A stretch of 64,000 nucleotides of DNA from Lateolabrax maculatus (taxonomy: Eukaryota > Chordata > Actinopteri > Acropomatiformes > Lateolabracidae): assembly GCA_031216445.1 (NCBI GenBank), contig CM062214.1, positions 5,541,501 to 5,605,500 on the forward strand, read 5' to 3'. This document shows positions 38,097 to 51,198 of the stretch, in pieces. Both the position numbers and the translations under genes were made by a program. Below the pieces are notes generated by a model. The model saw nothing but the letters and a program-made list of their open reading frames with translations, was not told the DNA's origin and made no database searches. Within the stretch, counting starts at the first letter, position 1; the number at the start of each line of letters is the position of its first letter.

Positions 38097-38145
38097 GCAA
38101 AACATGTACTTCCAAGAATTAATTTCTTGGAAGTACATGTTTTGC
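38097..38145. repeat. perfect 22-bp inverted repeat with a 5-base loop
   Basis: The left arm, 38097-38118, begins GCAAAACATGTACTTCC. The right arm, 38124-38145, is its exact reverse complement. The loop is TTAAT. Pairing stops with an A-A mismatch at 38096/38146. Confidence 0.97.
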
Positions 38146-39325
38146 AGAGGTCTCTCTTGAGCTGTTCAACCACTGTCCTCACAAGAAAAACTGCAGTGCT
38201 GGTTGTTTCTTCAAATGACTAAAATGACTTATGTTGATTTTACATGACAAAGATCTAGCAGCGGAGGGAGTTTTGACTGGAGCAAGGCGGAAGTAGCAAG
38301 AGGGATGTTATTAGAGCTGCAAAAATGTCGTAGGGAGGAGGCCAGGGTGGATCAATGTGTCAATAAAGTGTGGGACTGTGACTCACCCCACTCTGCCGTT
38401 TCTGTCATCTCTGCTAAGCTGCTTTTAGTTAATTGTTTTGGTTATATGACTAAACTAAAACTATTTGTTCCTGCCGATAGGGGCGTCAGATCAAAAAATG
38501 TTCATCTGGTTCATTTTGGAAAGTAATGACAATTACTAATATTGCTAGGTTATAATAGTCAAGTCAAGTTAACTTCATTTACATAGCCATCACTTGTGGG
38601 CTTTACAGGCCCACATCAGCAATGGTTCCCACCCTAGCCCAGCTTTTCAAGAAGTCAAGGAACTCAGAGGTCATGTCCAAATTCGATTGGCTAAGTGACT
38701 CAATATGGTCAGGACAAGTCCAATATTGATTTACTCCAATAAAATAAGTCCAATATAATCACTCCAATGCAAGATGTCCAATAAAAAAAATGTAAAATCA
38801 CCTCTTCACACTGTCCAACAGCAGTTAGGTAGGTGGGGGTGCATGGGGGAGAGTGTTAGTGACAGCTTCCCCTCATCTCTGTTAGCCTTGTGGGACAGCA
38901 GTATCCATCAACACAATCAACACAGCAGACTCCGAATCACAAAATTGAGTAATTTTTCCACCGTGAACACACTCCAGTCATTACACAGGGCCAAATTCTA
39001 CATAAACACATTGAAAGGATAAACATGTTGAAGGTAATTTTCTCCATGATTCTTTCACTCCCTCAACCATCTGCCATTACCAGAAACTCTCAATGCTTTG
39101 GTTTAATTTAAAAGAAAAAAGCATTGTGTTCCTGTGAGAGAGTCCCGCAGTTTATTGCAGCTCTAAGCCAGTATCATGATATACAAAATGCTTCGCGGAG
39201 GCCGGTAGGAGATGCAAATCTTCCTGTAATGGTCTTGTTTGTTTGTGGTAATTATCGTAATGGTACAAAATGACTATGATTTACCAATGTTTAAATGCAC
39301 ATTACATTTTCATGAATGTTTTCAA

Positions 39326-39935
39326 GGAGAGGAGAAAGAGTGGAACAGAAGGAGAGTCAGAGAAGCTGGTCAGGTAAGGACAGAAAAGAGGAGGAGAAAA
39401 TTGTGGGGGAGAGGAAGAAGAAGAAAAGAAACGACAAGTGTGAGTGCATAAAGTGAGATGAAGAAGACAAAGGGGATGTAGCTGAAAAGAATAAGGATAG
39501 CAAAAAAAAAACGAAAGAAGGATGAGGAAAGGAAGACGGGACGAAGCCAGAGGAAGAGAGCATGAGAATGGGACTGCGGTGGATTGAGGCAGAAACAAGG
39601 AAGGCCCAAATGAGAGGGACAGAGGGAGGAAACGACAAGAATGCACTAAATGGAAGGAGGGAATGACATCTGAGACAAGAGAGAAATTAAAAAAGGAGCA
39701 GAGGAGAAGAGACACATGGACACTTTTCCAGTTAAAAGAACTTTACATTCATTATATTCACCCAGTGTTCCCTGGCATGACACCTCCTTCACTCCCTCCC
39801 TTACTTACTCTTTTGTTCTATCCTTCTCTCCCTCCCTCCTTCATGCCTGCCTTATATCCTCCTTCGATATCCTATTATCCTTTTTACTCCTTGATCGTTT
39901 CATTTTATCCTTATTTTTCCCCTCAACTGCACGTA
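39326..39935. repeat. purine-rich tract followed by a pyrimidine-rich tract
   Basis: 39326-39715 on the plus strand is dominated by AGGA/GAAA-type purine runs. 39781-39935 switches to CTCC/TTCC pyrimidines. Frames in both directions here are compositional artefacts. Confidence 0.8.
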
Positions 39936-41943
39936 ACCAACATCCACACCTAACCATAATTCGAATTAATGTAGGAATGATTAGTTAATTGATTAGTCAA
40001 GCATCCTCATTAAATACCCGTCCAATAGTTGTTGAGATATGTCAGCTTGGACGAAAGCAGACCAACATCACAGCCTCCAGCATGGGTAAATAAATCTATA
40101 GACTACTGAAAATTAAAATGATCATTAGTTGCAACCCCATCGCTAATTCTACCCAAAAGAAGTCGGCCCTTAACCAAATATCTCCACTTTGGTCAACAGT
40201 GATCCACACACATGCGCGTTTATTTTCCACTGAAAGTATTTGAACGTCTGTTACAGTGACTGGACTCCACTAAGGTCAGACTCTCTTACTTGAGTGACTT
40301 CTGCTGTCATTCATGTTCTTCTGTCAGACAGCAGCAGGTGCGACAGACAAGGAAAGAGCCGAAGCCCAGGACACAAGAGATTACAAAGATTAGTAAGTGA
40401 CACTGCCGGCCAACACTCAGGTATGGCGCTGAGGTGAAGGCCTGAGTGAAAGAGTGCTGTGAATCACGGCTGTTCATGCAGCATATGAGCCATGACAGCA
40501 AATATAAAATCTATATCTAAACCATCTGGATGATGGATGAGAAAATGGTGACAGTGTGAAAGAGAGATATAGAAAGTGAAGCAGAGAAGATGGACAAATA
40601 TGAAAGCATAGATGGAAACTGACTGTAACAGCAGCTGGGTTTTAATCCACATGTTTTTGCAAATAATAATTTATAAAATAAAAAAGTGAATGGAAAAGAA
40701 AGAGGTTGATAAAATACTTTTTTCCATTATGGAAAAAAACAATAACATTTTACAGCTTATTCAACTGCCAATAAAGAAAATATGGGATCAGCAGTGATTG
40801 AAATGCTTTTTAAAGCGTTAAATAAATAAGGAAGTATGGCCGCATGAATGGCCCTGAGTCTTACAGCACAATAGTTTAGTGGCTTTGGAGGTTAAAACAT
40901 TTATTGTCAGACACATAAAGTATCTGCCTATAAAACAGGTTTCACAAAATAATCTTAACTCAAGGTCCATTTATTAGCTTTTTCCTGAACATTCATCATA
41001 CCAGTTGAGTTGGAAGTGTCCATTCTGGTCTTACAGTAAGTCAGGTTCCACACATGAGACACAGAGCAACATTAGCATTCATTTGGAGTTTTTGTCCACC
41101 TGAATGCAGGTCTAAAATAGGCAACTGACTGCTGTTCCATTGCCAGTAGACGAGTTTGCACGGGTGTGCCACCCAAGTTCAACGTCATGAACCACCACAA
41201 AACAGGGTTACAGTAGAAAGTAACACGGAGGCCAGTGACAATGTTATGGTGGTTACTTTTTTAAATCTTGTACTCCAGTTTCTCTTTAAACCTCAGGGCT
41301 AATTTGGAACGATGTTGGAGCGCTGCTTGAATGGAGACCGATGAAATTCGTGGCTGAGATGACAAAGAGTCGCAGAAGTTAGCGTCTGGAAAAGAAGAGG
41401 CAAAAGCCAGATGTTATATAAGTAATAGTTCCTCACTAGTAGCGACCCCTTTCATTAGACATAATAATTTGATCCAGTGTTATTATAAAAAATAGGGTTT
41501 TCAGACATATTTATTGGATCCACTAAAAACAATGTTGCTTCCAAGTTTAAACGACATTTACATGTACATTTTTCTTGACAGCTGGATAATAACATACTTG
41601 TGCGAACAGGACAGAGGCAGACACAAAGACAGCCTGCACTATTCCTTCCCAAATGCCCTCAATGGTTTCAGTGCTGCCCACTTATCATTCGCTCACTCTG
41701 GAATGAAGTTTTGCCTGCAGGGACTCTCCACGTGGCAGCATGAGGCTTTGTATTGTCTTTCCAGACTTGGTCTAATAAAGGAAGATGAGCCTGGGGACTT
41801 GGGGAAAAGGTGTCTAATAAAAAATCAACACTGCACTAATGCAATTACAATTGCATGGGGGCCATGGAACAGATGGATGACTGGGCCACTGTGTTGTAAC
41901 TCAGTCGGATAAAATTCACAGCTTAGGTCAAAATGTGGGAATA

Positions 41944-41977
<34 letters not shown>

Positions 41978-42929
41978 CGTATCCCTTCACACATGGAAGT
42001 ACTCACTTTAAGTAATGCTGCACTGAGAACGCACGCATTGTTTTTTTTTCTAAACATGACAACATGATAAAACAATCTGCCCCTGTGGAAATAAATTGCA
42101 ATTCCCCTCGTCTAGCAAGATGTCTTCGATCATTTGTCAAACACTTCATTTCACAAAGATACACGCACATAACAATTTCAGCTCAGCAGGTTATTTATCA
42201 ACCACCTGTGACATGGATATGAGGAACCATGCTGTATCATCTGTCCAATTACGTTGTAATTTACTTGTCCCTAAAGCTAGCTGCTGTAATTGTACTATAC
42301 AGAATAACAATCTGTGTTCCCCTATGGCAAAACCATATACAGAATTTGAAATAAACAAAGTCCATATCTTCTTTCCCCTGAGGGCTTGCTAGTTACAAAT
42401 CACAATTCAAGATTAAATGATATAACATTTAATATGTGTTTTTAGAATAAAATAAAAATAATTTCAAGGTATCTGATTAACTCAGTGAAAAGCTTGGCAT
42501 TTGAAATGTTTCTAATTCTAGTAGTAACTTGATAATTTTAACACTGTGGCCCCTGGCGATATGAGGGTGTTCATTCCCGTCTCCATGTAACCCATCAAGG
42601 CTCACATTCCAGTGTAAAATTTTAATACTTCACATTAAACACCCTTAGAGCTCCAGCATTCAAAACAATGCAGCACAGCAACCCACATTAGAACCAATTT
42701 TTTATGAGACTTTGACGACTGTGTTTCCAATCGTAATGATGGCAGCATTGATGCTAATGGCAAAGGTAGTAATATCAGGGTGTAAAAACATGCTGTTTTA
42801 TTGAAAGTAGCCAATTAAAGTCCTGGTGTTTGTGTACAAGACAAATTCCCTGATGATTTAGGATTTATAGATATTATATCTGCTGCGCCAGCAAAAACAC
42901 CCACTGTTTTTAAACCCAATCCTCATTAA

Positions 42930-43690
42930 AACTTAAAGTATTTCCTTATTAAGTGTTGATAGGTCAGGACTGGGAAGAAGTGCAGGAAGGCACAGGAGGT
43001 GGCTGACCAGGCCGAATAATGGCTTTGTGCGCTGGTTGGAAGGGTAGTGTTCCATGACCTTGAGAAAGCCCAAGGCAAGGAGAGGTGTTGCGTGGTCCGT
43101 GGGGGGGGGGGGGGGGGTTTGACATAGGGGGTGAAGGAAGTAAGTGCAAGCAGAACGGTGGGAATGCGGCAGCAGGGAGCATGGATCTGATGGGAGCAAG
43201 CCATCCACAATGAGATTACTTGATCAGAGCTCTGGAAGGCCAAGCCACTCAAGACAAAGTTCCTGATCCAGTTAGTTTATAACCTCCACAGCACATCTAT
43301 ATCTGCTGGGGTCTTGCAGAAACACTGGCGTTCCCATTGTGTCCGAGAAGGGCATGTGCGGAGCACATCCTAAGTTGTTGTCCAGCCTGGGGAATGGGCA
43401 TTACCGGTAGCATTCCGCATGTACTAGCTTGCCAGCAGCAAATACCTGCACCCATAAAAATAAGCCTTTCAAGGAATGTGGGAAGCTGTAGCAGCACCCA
43501 AGTTCAAATAGGCTTCTTGCGACGGCTAGGGACTGGCAGCTTAGGATTGGCCTTGTAGGTGGCTCAAGGTCCAAGACACCATCACAAACACCACATCCAG
43601 GCCAGACATGGTCATGATGTCCAAAACAGCAAGACAACCTGGTCCTGCTGGAATTTAATGTCCCCTGTCACCTGATGACTCCAGCTTACA
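42930..43690. other. GC-rich unclassified block with a G17 run
   Basis: The block stands out from its AT-rich surroundings and contains a run of 17 G at 43101-43117. Minus-strand frames of about 66-108 residues overlap here but are interrupted and match nothing I recognise. It could be a decayed retroelement piece or a processed fragment; the sequence alone does not decide. Confidence 0.35.
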
Positions 43691-46600
43691 TCACTGATGA
43701 GAAATAAGTAAAATAACCAAAATTGTTGTTACTTTGGCAAAAACAGTTGTGTTCATGTAGAACAACACTGCTCATACATACTATGAAGCTGATTGAGAAA
43801 TTAGGTTTCCAAGGCCTTTCAACAATTTGTAGTGTCTGTGTGTTTAGTACGTGTGTTGACACACACCTGCACACGTTACTTGTGCTTTCTGTTGGTGTAG
43901 CCAAGGGTTTTATGAAAGTGTTGCAGCCACAGTGCTGTATGTGCACCTTTTTTTTTTGCATTTTGCTGTGTGTGTTTCTGTAACACAAGGATTTTTGTTA
44001 GTGTGTGTTCATCTCTGCGTGCATTTCCTCCAAGATATTATAACCTGAGGGCTCGGTAATCCATCACACCAGTGTCAGGTGTAATATGTGACACATTCAC
44101 CTGAGGAAACATTGTCACATTAGTCGCACTTTGTCTTGGCAAACCTCTCTGTTTGTTACACAGAACCAAACAGCTGCAATTAATAATGGCTGAGGAATGA
44201 GGTGGCCTCATGAGGTTTTTATACTGTGAATACATGAGGCCCAGAGCTATATGGTGCAGGTCTTTATATGCATGAATATTTGCATTTATGTGAGATAAAA
44301 TGTAAGCAAAAGTAGATCCACAGATCAGCTCATTTTAAAGTGCTAATATACCTCTTGCTGGTATAACTCGCTGATTTGTTTATATGTTTACAGAACCATT
44401 TAACTTTGAGGTAGCTTGGGAAAATGGATAATTTCACAAAATGAGCAACAAAGTCATTTTCATCAGTAATATAATGTACAAATAAAGGGAAAAGGACTGA
44501 TGAGAAAACAAGAAAAAATACTTTCATGCTGAGATAAGAAATTAGATGTTGTCAATACAATGAAAAGAAATCAACTGGCATGAAAGTACTTTTGAAAATT
44601 GAGGTTTTGCTGAAGAATAAATGTGGCAACTTCAGCAGAAAGCATTTTGAATTTGCGTTTGAAGTGGATCTTGAAATGGAGATGGAGTTTTAAAGACCGA
44701 TATCCAGCAGGATGCAGCCACTCATCCAAGACACCTCAAAGGCTTTTGGACCAGGCGGTTTAAATTTGAAACATCATTATCACTGAGATCTTCTGGAGGG
44801 TGTGAGATGAATAGAAGAGAAGAGAAAGGGAAGACAGTAGGGGGTGGATAATTTTGTTCACCTGTGTAATTTAGTGTCTTTAGTGTCCATTTCTCTGTCC
44901 TGTGGGGACTGTGATTTCTTGCCATACTTTTGCAGTAACTCAGGTCAGGTAAACGTTAAATGATTGGCTCTTTTATTCAGTCGTTCAAGGTTAAGAAAGT
45001 AGTCTTTTCTATAGCAGGCCACAGATACTGCGGTCTTGAACCTTTCCTTAGCTGTAATTTGGAAAGAAGGCAAAAGTCATTATGTGCTCAACTGAGAACT
45101 GATTCTTTGCCTCTGGCAGCTGAGGTGATGATTTTGAAATGGCCTTTGGCAGTTTCATTTTATTTTATATTGTAGTAGCTCACCTAAGAAGACCTCTATG
45201 TCAAAAAACAGAGACCAAAGTAACAGATCTGATGATTTTATGTTGAAACGATCCTTTAAGGTGGAACACAGCACTTTCTTTTTCTACTGAATCTTCTGAT
45301 TTTTTGCTGCACTGTGAAAGGTTTTCATAAATTGTTATTCAGTGTGTAAGTAGGCCCTTTTCTTATCATAGCCTATAGTATACTGTATAAATTCACAGTT
45401 TGCACCCACATCTCTGCATAGTGCAGAGTATATAAATCTTAGTATTTGATATTTATTCTCATTTGTCTTTGCATTGGCAATGGTGATGTAATTAGCTGAA
45501 GGGTGTACATTCGTTTTTATAACGGCTCTGAAGTAGTGGCCTCATCAGCATTAATGTCAATGTTACTGTTAGTGTTAATGGTTTACGACTGTGCTAACAC
45601 ATAGTGTTACGGTACATTTGGGATAATCCACTCCAACTTATGTAAAATACCACTCTGCATTTAGCCCGACAAGCAGCCCATACTGACCAGTCACAGTTCT
45701 TGTGGTCTCCAGATGGCATCTTTATTGTCAAATAACCACACGGTGTGGATTATTTGTTATCATTCCTTCCTTACAAGTGTCTCCTGTCTTTGCCATTAAG
45801 AAACAGATTTGTACATATGTGGTACACCCAAAGTACTTGCATTAAGGTAGGTGTTGCAAGCATCATTTTGAACCCACCAATCAATTTATCAATGCAATGA
45901 GTTCTGACAAAAGACAACTTTAACAAACGTCAGCTGGTTAACAAGTTGGCATTCGAATTCAACATCAGTCCGCAACGATTCGTTTTTGGTCAAAAACAAC
46001 ACTTGAATTTTCTGTTCACTTTGGACTCTAATGACAATGACTAGTTGTATGTGAAGATAATCAGACCTGCAGACTTCATCTGAGGCCACCATTAGTCTGG
46101 AAAATGAAGCATCTGGATATCCTGTATGCTCCAATCAAACCAGTCTGCTGGGGTCTATCTTAGATATCAAATCGGGGACTGATTTCACCTCCGGACACCA
46201 GGTTACTGCAGCTGACCTGTTGGTGTAGGACAGAAGCCTAGCAACAGACAAGGTAACTATGACTTTAAAGCATGTCATACAGTACAAGATAAAAATGTAT
46301 AATGTAAACGTATGTCAATAAGAAAGGTGTCATGGAGAGTTCACGAACATGGAAAAAGAAAAGAACAGAAAAACAAAAATAAAGCACAAGTAAGAATGGT
46401 AGTCAGAGAGAAATGCCGTGCAGAGTGGTGAGGGACAAGGAAGCGGGGTCAGGGGGGAGTATGAGTAGTAGAGTTTTGTGGAGAGGAGAGCAGAGAAAAG
46501 GGAGAAGAGGGAGGTCAGAGTCGGAGTGAAAGTCCAGTAATTGCTTTGACCTTGAGCTGAGCCGAGGTGTAACTCAGTCAAAGTGAGTGATGAATTCCAT

Positions 46601-47583
46601 GCCCTCAGCACTGTCGCGGGAATAAAGTCACTGCTTGCAGGGATTTTTGTTTATGACCACTTGGAAAAAAAAAACACAGAGGGAGGACGAGACTGGCTGA
46701 AAGGGAGGCTGGGCGGGCGGGTTTCACAGCTGCCCAGGGAAACTGTTAAATGGAAAAGGTGGACTGGAAGGGACGCTTAAAGCCCAGAGAAACAAGAGAG
46801 ACTGCAGTACAAGTATTTGTAACACGGCTGGGACAGATGGACTGTGTGACCTGTCAGACGGATGATGTTTATGACAATGATAGACCGAACACTAGAAAAA
46901 GGACTCGGAGAGAGAAGCAGTCACACTGCTTCTCTTTGTGCTCCTCTCTGTTAGGCTGCAGCAACTCCGGAGTTTTCCAGCAAAGAATACATTAACAGGT
47001 TTTTCCTGCTCATTAAACTTTCATAAGGCTGATAGCAGCTACAGGAAAATACTGTATGTCATATTCCATAATGGCTTGCACCATGTAGCCCACTGTATGA
47101 CAAATGATCTTTTATGAGCCGTGCCTTTTTTTTCTTTACCATGCTGTTTTGGGTACCAAAAGCATGTCAGATATTGTTAGTGGTAGAACAAGTGTTCACA
47201 TCCTTTATTCAAAGTTAAACTGAAATTCAATTTAATTTTTGCTAAGAAATATATATACCATCTTGGTGTTTGTTCACAGATGTATGGAATATGGAATAAT
47301 ATGCACAATGAGTGCAGCGTCATTATTGTTTTTACTTCCCTACACAAAAAGTAACGATAATTCCTTTTAACTGACCTTAAGTAAAAGTAGCAATACCAGA
47401 ATGCAATATTCCACAACAAGTAAAACTCCTGCATTCCACATGTTAATATGTGTTATCTGCAATACATACTTAGGTAGAAAGTAGTCATTATGGAGCAGAA
47501 TGGCTTCTGTCAGTGTTATACTGTCACATAGTGTATAGTGGATTATTATTACGGGTGCATTTAACTACTTTATATACCGTTGG

Positions 47584-47932
47584 CAAGAATTATCAACCAG
47601 GCAAAGCAGCAATTGCCTCCAAATCCTAAGGGGTCCCAAAGGCCCCAGCTTAACTGTATGGCAATTACTTTGAGGTAATTTGCTCATGTTTATTCACAAC
47701 TAAAGGGCAATCTAAACTAAAATGAAAAGGTCTTTAATGTGGCTCCTGCATTATCACCTAAACCCAAGGGCTCTGGGTCAAAATCTAGTATTATTATTAG
47801 TTTTATTATCTATTATTTAAGTTTTTGATAACGAGCTTACATGGTGTATATTTTTAAATACAAAGCAAACTTACTTGGGGCCTATAGTTTACTGTCGCCC
47901 TGGGGCCCTCAAGCAGGTTAAATCTGGCCCTG
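47584..47932. mobile_element. small nested insertion, probably hAT-type
   Basis: It interrupts the host element between ACCGTTGG (47576-47583) and TCTGTTAG (47933-47940), which fit as a decayed 8-bp duplication. The right end reads inward as CAGGGCCAGATTTAACC. The interior has the GGGGTCCCAAAGGCCCC and CGCCCTGGGGCCC text of a small non-coding repeat. No coding capacity. Confidence 0.45.
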
Positions 47933-48056
47933 TCTGTTAGGTAGTTTGACTTACGGTGATGCATCATATTTCATAATCTCTCCACAGTTTTCATGTGTAA
48001 AATCTTAATCTGCAAAGTAAGTAGTACCTTTCAGATGAATGTAGTGGAGTACAAAG

Positions 48057-48617
48057 TGTGATGGAAATCTTAAAGCTGGTTCACTCTAACAAGAAGTTTC
48101 AGGAGACCTGGATGTCTTACACAGGAATATTTATTGAAGCTCGATCGAGGAGAAAAGGGAAACACCACGTGTGAATCACAGTGTACTGCTACCCAAATCT
48201 GAAGATGGTGTCCTGAAGCTCAGTATTTAACCGTCCCCAGAACTGATAAGTTCCACTATATCCAAATAGAGTTGTTCCTAGCTCAGCCTGTCATGTGTGA
48301 GGACTCTATTGGATATCAGATCCAAACAAGGAAAGACGTCAATCATTGCTGTAGGAGCAACAGCATAGCCTTTCTGCAGTCTCTCTTATCCAGCGTCAAC
48401 AACCAGGCCCCAGCCTGTTGTGTCTAAACCTGAAAACAGAAGATATTTAGCAGACCTTGGTTTACCAGAGGCCAGAGCCAACTCTGCCTTGTCTGGCACA
48501 CAGAATGAGACAGGCGAACAGAGACAGACAGTTGACCTGACCTGTGAAGCACTGTCTTAAGTTACCTTTAACCTACAAGAGGGAAGTTTAACATACAAGA
48601 AGGAAAATTCCTTCACA
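48057..48617 (-). mobile_element. solo LTR (561 bp) with exact 5-bp target duplication
   Basis: The element starts TGTGA and ends TCACA, and is flanked on both sides by CAAAG (48052-48056 and 48618-48622). On the minus strand it has a TTAAATA box near 48225 and an AATAAA signal at 48135-48130, about 70 bp from its end. That is the order of U3, R and U5, so the LTR points the same way as spon1. No internal viral or retrotransposon genes remain. The superfamily (Gypsy or ERV-like) is undetermined. Confidence 0.75.
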
Positions 48618-49399
48618 CAAAGTACAATATTTCCCTCCGAAATGTAGTGGTATGTAGAAGTATAAAAAGTAGCATACATGGAACTACTCGGGTAAAGTAA
48701 ATGTACATCTTACAGTCATTATTTCCTGCAGGTTGTTAAGCATTCCACAATCTATGCACTAACCCCCACTGAAAACATTTCCACCTACGCGTTTCTAATA
48801 ACAGACAATAAGACCCTGATTAAACTGATGGAAATAGTTACACTGTACTCTAATGGTGCAACTTTTGCTTGAGCTCTGTGGTCCTACCCACCACACGTCT
48901 CCCTCGGGAACTCGTGGTAATTATCTTGTCACAGGGCTAGATTGGTGTGTTGAACACAACTGATCACAGTGAGGCTGATTGGCGCAGAATATAACTGGCT
49001 CCAGTTCCCCTAATGAAGAGGGATGTGAACTGGTGTCAAGCTGCTGTCATGCAGTAAATGCCAGCCACATGTCAGCGCTGACACAGGCGCTGAGGTTGAG
49101 ATGGGGGCCCTGATTACGCCTTATCATCCAATATCTGGCTGATGAGTGTTAAACAACGATGGAGTGACAAGGATAACATGGAGCAGAGGAATCCAAGGAA
49201 AGAGTGAAGGGAGAAAGAAAGAACAGCAGGGACAAAGGGCAGCAGGGAGAGATAATGAATAAATGTGTGTGTGTGTGTGTGGAGGGAGAAAAAAGAAGTA
49301 AACAAAATTGAATTTTGTGTGTTCTGAGACTGAAAACGGTGCATGCCACAAAATACCACTCATGCCAACTCCCAGTCAGTGGTTCTGTGGATGGCAATG

Positions 49400-49760
49400 T
49401 CAGTCGGTTGGTCCAGACATCTCAACAACTAATACATGAATCGCCATAAAATTTAGTACATTCATGGTCACACACAGAATGAGGCCTACTGACTTTGGTG
49501 ATCCCCTGGCTTTTCCTCTAGTGCCACCATGAGGTTGACATTTTTGTTTCTTTTTATTAAAATATCTCTTTGTCTACTTGGGTGGATTGGCATGAAGACA
49601 AATATTTATGGTCCCCAAAGGATGAATCCTGATTACTTCAGTGATCTGCTGACTTGCTCTGGTGAAACCATGTGCTATTTAACAAATGGTAGCATGCTTC
49701 CGTGCTAAGCTAAGATGGTGAACATGGTATGCTTTGTAACATCAGCATGTGTATGTATGT
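49400..49760. repeat. second copy of the dispersed family seen at 15745-16190
   Basis: It shares, in order, a TAAAATTTAGTACATTC-type segment, GACTTTGGTGATCCCCTGGC, a CCCCAAAGGATGAATCCTGA segment and a final gctaagctaa/acatggtatgc section. No coding capacity. Confidence 0.55.
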
Positions 49761-50239
49761 ATGTCTGTGTTGTGCACGTGGCGTGATCTTAGTTAATCCA
49801 GCAGAATTTATGATCAAGCTCTGTTAACATGTCTCTACACTGTGTCTAATCTACCCTCCTTTAAATTCATATGCAAAGAGGAGAGAGACGCATCTGTCCA
49901 TGTCAAAATGACATGGACACTGAGACTCCAGCCCAGTGGGCCTGTTTGATACACTACCACTACAATACACTGTATAACTGTGTCAAAACCGCGACTGAAA
50001 ATGAGGCGCAAAAGCCTTTGTAAATCTGGCCCTTAGTCTTGTTAGCCTGTGAGTTGCAAGATACTTGACAGCAGTAAACACATTTGCACTAAAACTCGGA
50101 AAAGAAAGCAAACCAGGCGTACGTGAGGGCATACACAAGGGCAATGAAAATTCCGATTCTGCTGAGCGGCCCACACACACACAGCAGCAATCGAAGCCAA
50201 ATGCGGTTCTTTCATAATCTTCATTTGGAGTTTATCTCT

Positions 50240-50525
50240 GGACCAAGCAGAGGATGAGGAGAGAAGGTTGAAATAATGATGATGTAAACTGGCAGCGTTA
50301 GAAAAGAAAAAAAGTGAGGAAGTGAGGGAGGGAGGCAGGAAGAAAGGGTAAAGAAAGCATGGGAGGCGTGCAGGGAGGAAAGACAGAGAAAGAAAACATT
50401 AGGAAGGAAAAGAGCAAGAACAGCAAGAAGGAGGGAATGAACAAGAGAATAAAGGTGTGGGAAGTAGGAAGAAAGGAGCAGATGGAAGAATAGAGAATGA
50501 GAATGAAATGTACCAAAGAAAGGTG
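50240..50525. repeat. purine-rich tract on the plus strand
   Basis: Dominated by GGA, GAAA and AGGA runs. The minus-strand frames across it are serine-, leucine- and phenylalanine-rich artefacts of composition. Confidence 0.7.
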
Positions 50526-51162
50526 TAAGTGACAAAGATTGCACTGTTTACCATATGTCATACTGCTGATGTGTTGGGGATTAAAGCTTCGGTCCACATG
50601 AAAGAAGCAGCCTCATTATAAAGCTCCCAACATATTGCTACCTGGTAGGCATTTGAGGCTAACAAGCTACTGTACTGTACTATTTAGTGTCAGTCATCTG
50701 TGTATTTCTGTTACCAACTTATCTTAGATCTTAGCATCTCTTTCATGCAAAAAGCCCACACGCCCAAACACACCCCTTTTAATCAAAACTTAATCTTTCC
50801 TCTCCACTCTAATGAGATACAATGGAAAGGGGAATAATTAGGAGGCAAATCTATGGTGGGAAGCAAGGTAATAGCTTCAAAAAAAGAAGGAAAAAAAAGA
50901 AACAATCTTTTAATTATTTCAAAACTGGAAGACAGACTGGGATCTCTCCCGAGGGCAGCAGCTTGGGAGATAATTGGGGATTCATGATGTGATTGTGATT
51001 ATTGATGAGAGAGGAGAGGGGACGGTTGGCCGCGGTTAATCCTGACCCACCTCCAACAGAGCTGCCGCTGACACAAACAACAGGTGTGGACTTGCATTTT
51101 AGTGTTCATCCAGGGCTCTTAATGAATACAAATTCCTAATTAGGAGAGGATGGAGGCACACA

Positions 51163-51198
<36 letters not shown>

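Larger units (their letters stand above)
47179..48735. mobile_element. hAT-like non-autonomous element with two nested insertions
   Basis: The left end resembles CAGTGGTGGAA-type termini (here AGTGGTAGAACAAGTG). Interior motifs such as AAAAGTAGCAATACCAGAAT, AATCTTAATCTGCAAAGTAA and AAGTACAATATTTCCCTC follow the order seen in the family copy at 25280-25607. The reading is interrupted by one insertion at 47584-47932 and by a solo LTR at 48057-48617. The right terminus is indistinct. Confidence 0.6.
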
